Positions 18,083 to 27,927 are shown, counted from the stretch's first letter. The stretch is DNA of 64,000 nt from Streptomyces tibetensis (GCF_007655005.1 NZ_SZVW01000004.1:248001-312000); one strand, 5' to 3'. The notes: generated from the letters alone by a model not told the origin. Made by a program: numbers and translations.

Positions 18083-20503
18083 GTGGCCGAGGCGGCAGAC
18101 TTCCAGGGGGCCAGTGCCTCACCTGCCCGCCGCTGGCTGCGGCGCACCGGGGCACTGCTCGCGGGCGCGCCGCTGCTGGCCGGACTCCTCCAGTTGCCCG
18201 CCGCGACGACGGCGGAGGCGGCCGGGCAGGACTCCTCGCAGACTGCCGCCGGCACCGGCTCGGTGTCGGTCGCGGTCAATTCGCTCAGCCCCAGTGCCCC
18301 CTCCGAGGAGGACACGGTGACCGTGTCGGGCACGGTCACCAACAACGGCAAGCAGACGGTGACCGGCGCCCACGTCGACCTGCAGGTGGGCCCCCCGCTC
18401 GGCACCCGTTCGGCGATCGACACCCTGGCCAAGAAGAGCGATGACCTCCAGGGGCCCTCCGGCGAAAAGGTCGGCGGCAAGTACACCGAGAAGTTCTCGG
18501 CGCTCACCCCCGGCGTCGCACAGCCCTTCAGCATCTCCGTGCCGGCCGACAAGCTGGATCTCGGCCGGGACGGCGTCTACCAGCTGGCCGTCGCGCTCTC
18601 CGGGGAGACCACGGCACAGCCCTGGGACCAGGTTCTCGGTGTCCAGCGCACGTTCCTGCCGTGGCAGCCGGAAGAGGCCGGCACCAGGACGAAGACCACG
18701 TTCCTGTGGCCCCTCGTCTCCGGCGCCCACATGGCGGCTGAGACGGGATCGAACGAACAGCAGACGCCGGTCTTCCGTGACGACGAACTCGCCCAGGAGA
18801 TCGCCCCGGGCGGCCGCCTCGACCAGATGGTGTCGCTGGGCAAGGGCCTCGACGTCACCTGGGTGATCGACCCGGACCTGCTGGCGTCCGTCGACGCGAT
18901 GACGCGGAGCTACCAGGTCCGCGGCGCGGACGGCACCACCACTCCTGGAAAGAACCAGGAGCTCGCCAAGCACTGGCTGGCCGAGCTCCAGCAGGCGGTG
19001 ACGGGGGAAGAGGTCGCCGCCCTGCCGTTCGGCGACCCGGACCTGGCTTCCCTCGCCCACAACGGCACGAACGTCACCGGCTCGCTGAACCACCTCAAGG
19101 AGGCCACCGACGTCGCCGACGACACGGTGAACACGATCCTCCACGTGAAACCGTCCACGGACTTCGTGTGGCCAGTGGACGGCGCCATCGACCCGTCGAT
19201 CGTGAAGGTCGCCACATCCGCGGGCGCCGACAAGGTGATCACTCGCAGCGACAGCCTCCAGGACAACCTGTCGTACACACCCTCCGCCGCCCGGCCGATC
19301 GGCGGCGGCACCACGGCCGTCGTCGCTGACTCCCGGATGTCCACGGCGTTCCAGGGCGATCTGACCAAGGCCTCCGCCTCCACGCTCGCCGTGCAGCGTT
19401 TCCTGGCCCAGAGCCTGACGCTCGGCCTGCAGACCGGCAAGCAGCGCAGCGTGGTCGTCGCCCCCCAGCGCATGCCGTCCGTGAGCCAGGCACAGGCCAT
19501 GGCCGAAGCGGTGGGAGCTCTCCAGGTCGGGAACTGGTCCGAGTCGCAGGACCTCACGGCCGCCGCCAAGGCCAAGCCGGACCCCTCCGCCAACACAAAG
19601 GTGCCGTCGGCGTCCGCGTACCCCTCCTCGTTGCGCAAGCAGGAGCTGCCGCGGGCCACGTTCGAGCAGATCGCCAGGACGCAGGCCAAGCTCGACAAGT
19701 TCCAGGTGATCCTCACCCGCCAGTCCCGGGTGGTCACCCCGTTCGGGCGGGCCATGAACCGCGAGATGTCCACGTCGTGGCGCGGCCGGGGCGTCGCGGC
19801 GGTGGGGTACCGCGACGGCATCGAGTCGTACCTCAACGGACTCATCGACGGGGTCAAGCTGATCCAGAAGTCGGAGACCAAGCTCTCCGGCCGCAGCGCC
19901 ATGATCCCCGTGACCGTGCAGAACAACCTGGTCCAGGGTGTCGAGCACCTGGAGCTGCGGCTCACGTCGAAGAACCCCACGCGACTCAAGATCGGCGGAG
20001 ACGCCTACGAGGAGCAGCGCGTCACCGTCAACGGCGGCCACGCCCAGTCGGTGAAGTTCACCACGTCGGCCAACGCCAACGGCCGCGCGGAAGTCGTCGC
20101 CCAGCTGTACACGGAGGACGGCCAGAAGTACGGCGCCCCGGTCACCTTCGACGTGCGGGTCACCGAGGTCACGCCCACGGTGATGCTGGTCATCGGCGGT
20201 GGTGTCCTGCTCCTGGTCCTCGCGGGCTTCCGGATGTACACCCACCGCAAGCGCGCGGCCGCACGTGAGGCCGCCGAGGACGAGGCCGCCGAGGACGAGA
20301 CCATGGAGGCGGACGACGAGGTCGACGAGTCGCAGGGCCGGGCCGACGCTCCGCGGAACCCGGAGGACTCCGGCGCACGTCTCGAAGAGGAGTCCGAGGC
20401 AGAATCACGGGCGGACGCCCCCGAGCAGCCGAGTGACCCGGCCCCGGACACCGCAGCGGAAAGCGCCGACCCGTCCGGCACGGGTGAGAGAGTGGACCGT
20501 TGA
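18083..20503 (+). CDS. Large secreted, membrane-anchored protein (DUF6049-like)
   Basis: This is an 806-residue protein. A twin-arginine/lysine-rich signal segment (RRWLRRTGALLAGAPLLAGL) and Ala-rich cleavage region lead into about 650 residues of extracellular domain starting with an Ig-like fold (VSVAVNSLSPSAPSEEDTV). A C-terminal membrane helix (VMLVIGGGVLLLVLAGF, about residues 700–718) and an acidic cytoplasmic tail of about 80 residues follow. It stands at the SCO3895 position, just upstream of murJ. I associate this arrangement with the DUF6049 family; in mycobacteria a similar protein (Rv3909) also precedes mviN. A role in cell-envelope assembly with MurJ is inferred. Confidence 0.8.
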   Translation: MAEAADFQGASASPARRWLRRTGALLAGAPLLAGLLQLPAATTAEAAGQDSSQTAAGTGSVSVAVNSLSPSAPSEEDTVTVSGTVTNNGKQTVTGAHVDLQVGPPLGTRSAIDTLAKKSDDLQGPSGEKVGGKYTEKFSALTPGVAQPFSISVPADKLDLGRDGVYQLAVALSGETTAQPWDQVLGVQRTFLPWQPEEAGTRTKTTFLWPLVSGAHMAAETGSNEQQTPVFRDDELAQEIAPGGRLDQMVSLGKGLDVTWVIDPDLLASVDAMTRSYQVRGADGTTTPGKNQELAKHWLAELQQAVTGEEVAALPFGDPDLASLAHNGTNVTGSLNHLKEATDVADDTVNTILHVKPSTDFVWPVDGAIDPSIVKVATSAGADKVITRSDSLQDNLSYTPSAARPIGGGTTAVVADSRMSTAFQGDLTKASASTLAVQRFLAQSLTLGLQTGKQRSVVVAPQRMPSVSQAQAMAEAVGALQVGNWSESQDLTAAAKAKPDPSANTKVPSASAYPSSLRKQELPRATFEQIARTQAKLDKFQVILTRQSRVVTPFGRAMNREMSTSWRGRGVAAVGYRDGIESYLNGLIDGVKLIQKSETKLSGRSAMIPVTVQNNLVQGVEHLELRLTSKNPTRLKIGGDAYEEQRVTVNGGHAQSVKFTTSANANGRAEVVAQLYTEDGQKYGAPVTFDVRVTEVTPTVMLVIGGGVLLLVLAGFRMYTHRKRAAAREAAEDEAAEDETMEADDEVDESQGRADAPRNPEDSGARLEEESEAESRADAPEQPSDPAPDTAAESADPSGTGERVDR

Positions 20504-20546
20504 GAAATCGTGGCCGGTGGGCCCGGGACGATGAGGTGGGGTAACC

Positions 20547-22862
20547 ATGAACGCGCCGTACGACGGTGACCGCGGCCATGCCGCGGGCAGCTCGGGCTAC
20601 CCCGATGCGGGCGGGCCCGAGGGCTCACCGCCCGAGCACGGCCAGGTGCCGCCGCAGCCGCCCACAGACATCTACCTCCAGGACGCCTACGGCCAGGACC
20701 CCTACCGCGCGCAGGACCCCGCGGCGCAGGACCCGGTCGGTGAGGCGCTCTACGACCGCGCCGCGCATCCGCCGCCCCCTCCCGGCACGTACCAGCCGCA
20801 GCAGAAGCTGTACGGGCCGCCCGCGCAGTCGCCGTACGCGCCCGACCCGCAGGTGTGGGCGCAGACGCCCGCCCCGGAGCCGGAGGGCCCGTCGCGGCAT
20901 CTGCCGTACGGCGACGACCCGCGCACCACCCAGTTCGTGGGCGTGGACGATCTCGTCTCCCAGGCGGGCGAGCCGCGCCAGGAACCGGACGCGTTCGCGC
21001 ATCTCTTCCGTGACCAGCAGCAGAGCAGCGGTCACCCGTCCTACGAGCCACCGTCCGTCCCCGGCCCCTCACCGGCCCCGGGGCAGATGGCACAGGGCCC
21101 GTACGCACCGCAGGGCCCGTACGCACCCCAAGGCCCCCCGTACGGGGCCGCCGACCAGACCGTGGCGGTGCCGCACCTGGTGGACGAGGCACCGGACCCT
21201 GAGCCCGACGCCTCGCCCGCTCCGAAGAAGAGCGGCCGCGCGGCGGGCCTGATGAAGTCCAGCGCCGTGATGGCCGCGGGCACGATGGTCTCCCGCCTCA
21301 CGGGCTTCATCCGTTCCGCGCTGATCGTGTCGGCGCTGGGCGTCGGCCTCCTCGGTGACACCTTCCAGGTCGCCTACCAGCTGCCGACGATGATCTACAT
21401 CCTCACCGTCGGCGGTGGTCTCAACTCCGTCTTCGTGCCGCAGCTCGTGCGTGCCATGAAGGAGGACGACGACGGCGGCGAAGCGTACGCCAACCGCCTG
21501 CTCACCCTGGTCATCGTGACGCTCGGCGCACTCACGGCGCTCTCGGTCATCGGCGCGCCGCTCCTGATCCGCGTGCTGTCCGACCCGGTCGCCAGCGACC
21601 CCGCGGCGAACCGGGTCGCCGTCACCTTCGCCCAGTACTTCCTGCCCACGATCTTCTTCATGGGCATCCACGTGGTGATGGGCCAGATCCTCAACGCCCG
21701 CGGCAAGTTCGGCGCGATGATGTGGACTCCCGTCCTGAACAACATCGTCATCATCGTGACGCTGGGCATGTTCATCTATGTCTACGGCACCGCTGCCGAC
21801 TCCGGGATGAAGGCCGCGAACATCCCGCCGGAGGGCCAGCGCCTGCTCGGCATCGGCGTCCTGCTCGGTCTCGTGGTCCAGGCGCTCGCGATGATCCCCT
21901 ACCTGCGCGAGACCGGCTTCCGGCTGCGGCTGCGCTTCGACTGGAAGGGCCAGGGCCTCGGCAAGGCCGTCACGCTCGCCAAGTGGACGGTGCTGTTCGT
22001 CCTCGCGAACCAGGCCGGCGCCATGATCGTCATCCAGCTGTCCACCGCGGCGGGCAAGGCCTCGCCGGTCGACGGCACCGGCTTCTCCGCCTACGCCAAC
22101 GCCCAGCTCATCTGGGGCCTGCCGCAGGCCATCATCACGGTCTCCCTCATGGCCGCTCTGCTGCCGCGCCTGTCGCGCTCGGCGGTGGAGGGCGACAGGG
22201 GAGCCGTCCGCGACGACATCTCCCAGGGCCTGCGCACCACGGCGGTCGCGATCGTGCCGATCGCGTTCGGGTTCCTCTCCCTCGGCATCCCGATGTGCAC
22301 CCTGATGTTCGGCTCCTCGGGCACCAGCGAGGCCACCAACATGGGCTTCATGCTGATGGCGTTCGGCCTCGGCCTGATTCCGTACTCCGTGCAGTACGTG
22401 GTTTTGCGTGCCTTCTACGCCTACGAGGACACCCGAACTCCCTTCTACAACACGGTCATCGTGGCCGCGGTCAACGCCGGTGCCTCGGCGATCTGCTTCT
22501 TCGTCATCCCGTCCCGCTGGGCCGTGGTCGGCATGGCCGCCTCGTACGGCCTGGCCTACGCGATCGGCGTCGGCGTCGCCTGGCGACGGCTGCGCAAGCG
22601 CCTCGGCGGGGATCTCGACGGCGCCCGGGTCCTGCGGACCTACGCCCGGCTGTGCATCGCGTCCGTCCCGGCCGCCCTGCTCAGCGGAGCGGCCTGCTAC
22701 GGCATCGGCCACTCGCTCGGTCAGGGCCCCGCCGGCTCGCTCGTCGCGGTCCTGGCAGGCGGGGCCGTGCTGCTCGGGATCTTCTTCGTCGCCGCCCGCC
22801 GCATGCGCATCGAGGAGCTCAACTCCCTGGTGGGCATGGTCCGCGGACGCCTGGGACGCTGA
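20547..22862 (+). CDS. murJ: Lipid II flippase MurJ (MviN)
   Basis: The 771-residue protein has an N-terminal disordered Pro/Gln/Tyr/Ala-rich cytoplasmic region of about 230 residues followed by the MOP-superfamily flippase with about 14 membrane segments. Diagnostic stretches are AAGTMVSRLTGFIRSALIVS and GGGLNSVFVPQLVRAM. MurJ moves lipid-linked peptidoglycan precursor across the membrane. Mycobacterial MviN carries a pseudokinase and a jelly-roll domain in the same chain; here these are in the next gene. The start has GAGGTGGGG 6–10 bases before ATG 20547. Confidence 0.95.
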   Translation: MNAPYDGDRGHAAGSSGYPDAGGPEGSPPEHGQVPPQPPTDIYLQDAYGQDPYRAQDPAAQDPVGEALYDRAAHPPPPPGTYQPQQKLYGPPAQSPYAPDPQVWAQTPAPEPEGPSRHLPYGDDPRTTQFVGVDDLVSQAGEPRQEPDAFAHLFRDQQQSSGHPSYEPPSVPGPSPAPGQMAQGPYAPQGPYAPQGPPYGAADQTVAVPHLVDEAPDPEPDASPAPKKSGRAAGLMKSSAVMAAGTMVSRLTGFIRSALIVSALGVGLLGDTFQVAYQLPTMIYILTVGGGLNSVFVPQLVRAMKEDDDGGEAYANRLLTLVIVTLGALTALSVIGAPLLIRVLSDPVASDPAANRVAVTFAQYFLPTIFFMGIHVVMGQILNARGKFGAMMWTPVLNNIVIIVTLGMFIYVYGTAADSGMKAANIPPEGQRLLGIGVLLGLVVQALAMIPYLRETGFRLRLRFDWKGQGLGKAVTLAKWTVLFVLANQAGAMIVIQLSTAAGKASPVDGTGFSAYANAQLIWGLPQAIITVSLMAALLPRLSRSAVEGDRGAVRDDISQGLRTTAVAIVPIAFGFLSLGIPMCTLMFGSSGTSEATNMGFMLMAFGLGLIPYSVQYVVLRAFYAYEDTRTPFYNTVIVAAVNAGASAICFFVIPSRWAVVGMAASYGLAYAIGVGVAWRRLRKRLGGDLDGARVLRTYARLCIASVPAALLSGAACYGIGHSLGQGPAGSLVAVLAGGAVLLGIFFVAARRMRIEELNSLVGMVRGRLGR

Positions 22863-23002
22863 GTCGGGGGGTAGGCGCACAACCATCGTCAGCCACCGCG
22901 TGTCGTGCATAGCGGCGGACTGTGGGCACAATTGGTTTCGGCGTCGCCCGGCGCGCATGGGGCGCCGGCCGGCGCGTAATGGATGGGGAGGCAGGAACGA
23001 CG

Positions 23003-24697
23003 GTGGCGGAACGGAGTACGGCTGCCGTCGACGTGGCAGACAACAGCGACGAGGCGTCGCTGACCGCACAGGCGGACCAGTCCACGGCCGACGGGGTGGC
23101 CAAGAACCGGGAGCGGGACACGGACAGCGACGAGGTACAAGAGAGCACCAGGACCGACGGTGCCGGAACGACCTCGCCTCCTGAACTGCACAGTGGTCAC
23201 AAGCTCGCCAGACGCTACCGCCTCGAGGAGTGCGTCACCCGTCTGGACGGTTTCAGCAGTTGGCGTGCCGTGGACGAGAAGCTCCGCCGTGCCGTCGGCG
23301 TGCACATCCTGCCCGCCGACCACTCGCGTGCCCGCTCCGTCCTGGCCGCCGCCCGCTCCTCCGCCCTCCTGGGTGACCCTCGCTTCGTCCAGGTGCTGGA
23401 CGCGGTGGAGGAGAACGACGTCGTCTACGTCGTCCACGAGTGGCTTCCCGACGCGACGGAACTGACCACGCTCCTCGCCTCCGGTCCCCTGGAGCCCTAC
23501 GACGCCTACCAGATGGTCAGTCAGGTCTCCTCAGCCATGGCAGCCGCCCACCGTGAGGGCCTCGCCCATCTGCGGCTGAATCCCAACGCCGTGTTGCGCG
23601 CCTCGACCGGCCAGTGGCGCATCCGCGGCCTCGCGGTCAACGCCGCCCTGCGCGGCGTCTCGTCCGACACCCCGCAGCGCACGGACACCGAGGCCATCGG
23701 TGCCCTGCTGTACGCGGCGCTCACTCAGCGCTGGCCATACGAGAGCGACGCCTACGGCCTGTCGGGCCTGCCCAAGGACATCGGCCTGATCGCGCCCGAC
23801 CAGGTGCGGGCCGGTGTGCACCGCGGTCTGTCCGAGCTCTCCATGCGCGCGCTCGTCAACGACGGCGCCACCGCGTCCCGGCACGAGTCGCCGTGCACCA
23901 CGCCGGAGGAGCTGGTGAAGGCGATCGGTGAGATGCCCCGCATCCGCCCGCCGGAGCCGGCGTTCACCGCCCCGCCCGAGTACCAGCGCACGACGTACCA
24001 GCAGGGCACGTACGGCCGTCAGACCCCGCGTCCCGGCGTCACCCAGCCCGTCCCGACTCCGCCGCCCCCGCTCCAGAGCCGCACGGGCAAGGCCCTGAAG
24101 TGGGCCGTCTCCGGACTCCTGATCGCAGCGCTGGGCCTCGGCAGCTGGCAGCTGGCAGACGCGCTGATGGACCAGAGCGGCAAGAAAGAGGGCCCGGGTG
24201 AGACGCAGACGAACGACGGGAACGACAAGAGCCCGAAGAAGCCGATCAGCAAGCCGATCACCATCAGCGCCGCCCGCGACTTCGATCCTCTCGGGGATCA
24301 AACAGAGAAGCCGTCCGACGTAGGGAAGGTCTACGACAACAGCACTGCCACCTATTGGCAGACGGACTTCTACCTGAGCCCGGACTTCGGCCGTCTCAAG
24401 TCGGGCGTCGGCATAATCCTCGACCTCGGCAAGACGCAGCAGGTCGGGAAGGTGACCGTAAAGTTCGTGGGGGACACCTCGGTCGAGCTCCGCGCTGCGA
24501 GTTCGAACGCGGGCTCGGAGCCGACGTCCCTCGACGCCTACCCCAAGGTCGCGGAAGGTTCAGGGACGACTGTCCAGCTCAAGCCCGGCAAGTCGCTCAG
24601 GAGCCGGTACCTCCTCGTGTGGCTGACGAAGCTGCCTCTGCAGCCGGACGACGGCAAGTGGCGCGGCCGGGTCGCGGACATCAAGGTGACCAGCTGA
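23003..24697 (+). CDS. Membrane pseudokinase with extracellular jelly-roll domain, MurJ partner
   Basis: This 564-residue protein has an acidic N-terminus and a kinase-like fold (about residues 65–310). It then has a Pro-rich linker, one membrane helix (WAVSGLLIAALGLGSWQL) and a discoidin/galactose-binding-like outer domain (NSTATYWQTDFYL, GIILDLGKTQQVGKVTV). The kinase core is dead: the catalytic loop reads AHLRLNPNAVLR with no HRD aspartate, the DFG is absent (IRGLAV) and the glycine loop is degraded. It matches the C-terminal half of mycobacterial MviN, whose phosphorylated pseudokinase recruits an FHA protein. GTG 23003 has GGGGAGGCAGG upstream; ATG 22979 is an alternative. Confidence 0.85.
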   Translation: MAERSTAAVDVADNSDEASLTAQADQSTADGVAKNRERDTDSDEVQESTRTDGAGTTSPPELHSGHKLARRYRLEECVTRLDGFSSWRAVDEKLRRAVGVHILPADHSRARSVLAAARSSALLGDPRFVQVLDAVEENDVVYVVHEWLPDATELTTLLASGPLEPYDAYQMVSQVSSAMAAAHREGLAHLRLNPNAVLRASTGQWRIRGLAVNAALRGVSSDTPQRTDTEAIGALLYAALTQRWPYESDAYGLSGLPKDIGLIAPDQVRAGVHRGLSELSMRALVNDGATASRHESPCTTPEELVKAIGEMPRIRPPEPAFTAPPEYQRTTYQQGTYGRQTPRPGVTQPVPTPPPPLQSRTGKALKWAVSGLLIAALGLGSWQLADALMDQSGKKEGPGETQTNDGNDKSPKKPISKPITISAARDFDPLGDQTEKPSDVGKVYDNSTATYWQTDFYLSPDFGRLKSGVGIILDLGKTQQVGKVTVKFVGDTSVELRAASSNAGSEPTSLDAYPKVAEGSGTTVQLKPGKSLRSRYLLVWLTKLPLQPDDGKWRGRVADIKVTS

Positions 24698-24724
24698 CGG
24701 CATCTGCCTCGAGGAAGGAGGCCG

Positions 24725-25450
24725 ATGGCAGACGGCACCGGATTTGACGGAGTGAGCGATCAGGATCTCCTCGCACGGCACGTCGAAGGCGACCCCGATG
24801 CCTTCGGTGAGATCGTGCGGCGGCATCGCGACCGGCTCTGGGCCGTCGCCCTGCGGACACTCGGTGACCGCGAGGACGCCGCTGATGCCGTGCAGGACGC
24901 CCTCGTGTCCGCCTATCGGGCCGCCCACACCTTCCGGGGCCAGTCGGCCGTCACAACCTGGCTGCACAGGATCACGGTGAACGCCTGCCTGGACCGCGCC
25001 CGCAAAGCGGCCTCCCGGAAGACCTCCCCCGTGGACGACACCGAGCGCCTGGAGCAGTTGCTGGAGCCACACGAGTCGGCTTCGGCCCCCGCCGAGCGCA
25101 ATGATCTCCACCGGCAGCTCATCGAAGCCCTGGGGACCCTGCCGGCCGACCAGCGGGCCGCGCTCGTCCTGGTGGACATGCAGGGCTACCCGGTCGCGGA
25201 GGCGGCCCGGGTTCTCGATGTGCCCACCGGCACGGTGAAAAGCAGATGCGCGCGTGGCAGGGCCAGACTTCTGCCGCTGCTCACCCACCTGCGGCCGGAC
25301 AGTGGCGGTGAGGGCAAGAACCCGGGCGGAGAACGGAACCGGACGCAGGGGGCAGCCGTCCCACCCGCAGCGGGGCCGCGCCGGGCGGGGCCCCCGGACA
25401 CAGGACCGACCGACTCAGCTGCTGTGAAGGGCGGAGGTGGACGAGCGTGA
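24725..25450 (+). CDS. sigM: ECF RNA polymerase sigma factor SigM
   Basis: The 241-residue ECF sigma factor has region 2 (DAFGEIVRRHRDRLWAVAL, then DAADAVQDALVSAYRAA) at about residues 24–70 and region 4 (LPADQRAALVLVDMQGYPVA) at about 140–190. A Pro/Gly-rich tail of about 50 residues follows. Its place after murJ and the pseudokinase and before an anti-sigma gene and trxBA is the same as mycobacterial sigM. AGGAAGGAGG lies 4–8 bases before ATG 24725. Its stop overlaps the next start by 4 bases (GTGA), indicating translational coupling. Confidence 0.93.
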   Translation: MADGTGFDGVSDQDLLARHVEGDPDAFGEIVRRHRDRLWAVALRTLGDREDAADAVQDALVSAYRAAHTFRGQSAVTTWLHRITVNACLDRARKAASRKTSPVDDTERLEQLLEPHESASAPAERNDLHRQLIEALGTLPADQRAALVLVDMQGYPVAEAARVLDVPTGTVKSRCARGRARLLPLLTHLRPDSGGEGKNPGGERNRTQGAAVPPAAGPRRAGPPDTGPTDSAAVKGGGGRA

Positions 25451-26385
25451 CGTCGACGACAGACATGGCCGGGCACCCGGACGTCGCGGAGATCTCCGAC
25501 CTCGCCGAGGGGCTCCTCCCGCCGGCCCGGACCACCGACCTGCGCGGGCACCTGGAGGCGTGCGAACTCTGCGCGGACGTGTACGCCTCCCTGGAGGAGA
25601 TCCGTGGACTGCTCGGCACGCTGCCGGGCCCGCCGCGTATGCCCGCCGATGTCGCGGGCCGCATTGATGCCGCTCTCGCCGCCGAGGCCCTGCTGAACGC
25701 CAACAGTCCGGAGTCCGCGGAGAGCCCGGAGCCGGTGGGTTCCCCCAGTTCTGGCGCTGCCGGTCTCCCCTCCGGCGACGACAGCGATGTGCACGTTTCA
25801 CGTGAAACATCGCCGCCCGCCGACCGGCCTTCCGGCCGACCGCGTTCCTCCACCACCGGCCCGGGCCGCAAGGGACGCACACGCACGGGACGTCGCAGGG
25901 TCGCCGTCCTGGGGACCGTCTTCACGGTGGCCGCCCTGGGACTGGGCTCCGTCCTACTGTCATCCCTCGGCGACAACAAGCCCTCTCATGAGTCGGCAGG
26001 CGGACGGGAGACTGCCGCCGCGGACACCTTCTCCGAAGGAAAGCTGCAGAAGCAGGTCACCGACCTCCTGGCCCAGGACAAGGCCAAGGGTGGCGGCTCC
26101 CGCACCCCCTTCGGCGCGGCGACGGCCCCCGGCAGCAATCAGCCCAAGGTCTTCAAGGAACCCGTGGTGCCCGGCTGCGTCCGCGACGGCATCGGGCGCG
26201 ACGATCCGGCACTGGCCACCGAGAACGGCGTCTACCAAGGGAAGAAGGCCATGCTCGTGCTGCTTCCCGACGCTTCCGACGCCACTCGGGTCACCGCCTA
26301 CATCGTCGACGCGACGTGTGTGGATCACGCGGCGACCACCGCCACCGGCGAGGTGCTCCTGGAGCGCACCTACCCCTCCGTCTGA
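25447..26385 (+). CDS. Membrane-bound anti-sigma factor of SigM
   Basis: This is a 312-residue protein. The N-terminal zinc-binding anti-sigma (ZAS) helix bundle has the HxxxCxxC signature in HLEACELCADVY (about residues 36–43). A linker follows, then one membrane helix (VFTVAALGLGSVLLSSL, about 157–173) and a periplasmic domain of about 135 residues with two cysteines (PGCVRDG, DATCVDH). ZAS proteins sequester their ECF sigma factor until an external signal. GTG 25447 overlaps the sigM stop. Oddly, a parS site is embedded in the linker, encoding VSRET. Confidence 0.88.
   Translation: MTSTTDMAGHPDVAEISDLAEGLLPPARTTDLRGHLEACELCADVYASLEEIRGLLGTLPGPPRMPADVAGRIDAALAAEALLNANSPESAESPEPVGSPSSGAAGLPSGDDSDVHVSRETSPPADRPSGRPRSSTTGPGRKGRTRTGRRRVAVLGTVFTVAALGLGSVLLSSLGDNKPSHESAGGRETAAADTFSEGKLQKQVTDLLAQDKAKGGGSRTPFGAATAPGSNQPKVFKEPVVPGCVRDGIGRDDPALATENGVYQGKKAMLVLLPDASDATRVTAYIVDATCVDHAATTATGEVLLERTYPSV
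25795..25808. other. parS: parS site 6, within the anti-sigma coding sequence
   Basis: A perfect 14-bp parS is read as part of VSRET in the disordered linker between the ZAS and membrane segments, where sequence constraint on the protein is presumably low. Confidence 0.95.
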
Positions 26386-26454
26386 GCGAGCGGCTCGTCT
26401 TCGCCCCCGAGGGTCACCGCTTGGTGCCGTATCTCCGTGTGCCCGGACACAGTG

Positions 26455-26480
26455 GGAATGCGCGCCCCTTAGGATCCGTT
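26455..26480 (+). promoter_or_regulatory. SigR (thiol-stress) promoter of trxBA
   Basis: GGAAT (26455–26459), 18 bases, then GTT (26478–26480): an exact match to the Streptomyces SigR consensus GGAAT-N18-GTT. It lies 71 bases upstream of trxB, a known SigR target in S. coelicolor. Confidence 0.85.
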
Positions 26481-26550
26481 GGGTGGGTGAGAGGTCCTAG
26501 AGACGCTCCCACCGGTCAGACGACGCAGTCCAGAGACGAGGAATCAAGCC

Positions 26551-27519
26551 GTGAGCGACGTCCGTAACGTGATCATCATCGGCTCCGGGCCCGCCGGCTA
26601 CACGGCGGCGCTCTACACCGCGCGCGCGTCGCTGAAGCCCCTGGTGTTCGAGGGCGCCGTCACCGCTGGTGGTGCGCTCATGAACACCACCGACGTCGAA
26701 AACTTCCCGGGCTTCCAGGACGGCATCATGGGCCCCGAGCTCATGGACAACATGCGCGCCCAGTCGGAGCGATTCGGTGCCGAACTCGTTCCGGACGACA
26801 TCGTGGCCGTCGACCTGAGCGGTGAGATCAAGACCGTCACGGACACGGCGGGAACCGTGCACCGGGCGAAGGCCGTCATCGTCGCCACCGGCTCGCAGCA
26901 CCGCAAGCTCGGCCTGCCGAACGAGGACGCCCTCTCCGGGCGTGGCGTGTCCTGGTGCGCCACCTGTGACGGGTTCTTCTTCAAGGACCAGGACATCGCC
27001 GTGATCGGTGGCGGCGACACCGCGATGGAGGAGGCGACCTTCCTCTCGCGGTTCGCCAAGTCCGTGACCATCGTCCACCGTCGTGACACCCTGCGCGCCT
27101 CCAAGGCCATGCAGGAGCGCGCCTTCGCCGACCCGAAGATCTCCTTCGTCTGGGACAGCGAGGTCGCCGAGATCCAGGGCGACCCCAAGCTCTCGGGTCT
27201 CAAGCTGCGCAACCTCAAGACCGGTGAGCTCTCGGACCTGCCGGTCACCGGACTGTTCATCGCCATCGGCCACGACCCGCGCACCGAACTCTTCAAGGGT
27301 CAGCTCGACCTGGACGAAGAGGGATACCTGAAGGTGCAGGCACCGTCGACGCGCACGAACCTGACCGGTGTCTTCGGTGCCGGCGACGTGGTCGACCACA
27401 CCTACCGTCAGGCGATCACCGCGGCCGGGACCGGCTGCTCCGCAGCTCTCGACGCCGAGCGCTACCTCGCCGCCCTGGCGGACGAGGAGCAGCCCGAGCC
27501 CGAGAAGACCTCTGTCTGA
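26551..27519 (+). CDS. trxB: Thioredoxin reductase
   Basis: This 322-residue flavoprotein transfers electrons from NADPH to thioredoxin. It has the FAD-binding motif [18 protein letters not shown] at the N-terminus, the redox-active CATC in [10 protein letters not shown] (about residues 135–140), the NADPH site [12 protein letters not shown] and the C-terminal FAD motif [13 protein letters not shown] 26551 has GACGAGGAA about 8 bases upstream. It forms an operon with trxA (45 bases apart) behind a SigR promoter, so disulphide stress should induce it. Confidence 0.97.
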   Translation: MSDVRNVIIIGSGPAGYTAALYTARASLKPLVFEGAVTAGGALMNTTDVENFPGFQDGIMGPELMDNMRAQSERFGAELVPDDIVAVDLSGEIKTVTDTAGTVHRAKAVIVATGSQHRKLGLPNEDALSGRGVSWCATCDGFFFKDQDIAVIGGGDTAMEEATFLSRFAKSVTIVHRRDTLRASKAMQERAFADPKISFVWDSEVAEIQGDPKLSGLKLRNLKTGELSDLPVTGLFIAIGHDPRTELFKGQLDLDEEGYLKVQAPSTRTNLTGVFGAGDVVDHTYRQAITAAGTGCSAALDAERYLAALADEEQPEPEKTSV

Positions 27520-27564
27520 CCTCTCCCTACCCGCCCCACGCACCAACCAGTTAAGGAGCCCGCC

Positions 27565-27897
27565 GTGGCCGGCACCCTGAAGAATGTGACCGACGACTCC
27601 TTCGAGCAGGACGTCCTCAAGAACGACAAGCCTGTTCTGGTGGACTTCTGGGCCGCCTGGTGCGGTCCGTGCCGCCAGATCGCCCCGTCCCTCGAGGCGA
27701 TCGCCTCCGAGTACGGCGACAAGATCGAGATCGTCAAGCTGAACATCGACGAGAACCCGGGTACGGCCGCCAAGTACGGCGTCATGTCCATCCCGACCCT
27801 GAACGTCTACCAGGGTGGCGAGGTCGCCAAGACCATCGTGGGCGCGAAGCCGAAGGCCGCGATCGTTCGCGACCTCGAGGAGTTCATCGCCGAGTGA
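27565..27897 (+). CDS. trxA: Thioredoxin
   Basis: The 110-residue cytosolic thioredoxin has active site WCGPC (about residues 31–35) in VDFWAAWCGPCRQIAPSLEA and the cis-proline loop SIPTLNVYQGG. It reduces protein disulphides using electrons from the trxB product upstream. GTG 27565 has AAGGAG about 7 bases before it. A parS and a 14-bp hairpin follow the stop codon. Confidence 0.97.
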   Translation: MAGTLKNVTDDSFEQDVLKNDKPVLVDFWAAWCGPCRQIAPSLEAIASEYGDKIEIVKLNIDENPGTAAKYGVMSIPTLNVYQGGEVAKTIVGAKPKAAIVRDLEEFIAE

Positions 27898-27927
27898 ATC
27901 GGCTGAACCGTCGCACCGACGACGCAT

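Noticed and set aside
18119..20245. 708-residue minus-strand frame opposite the DUF6049 gene
   Set aside because: Antisense shadow with no signal peptide, domain or ribosome site. The plus strand has a signal peptide and membrane anchor.
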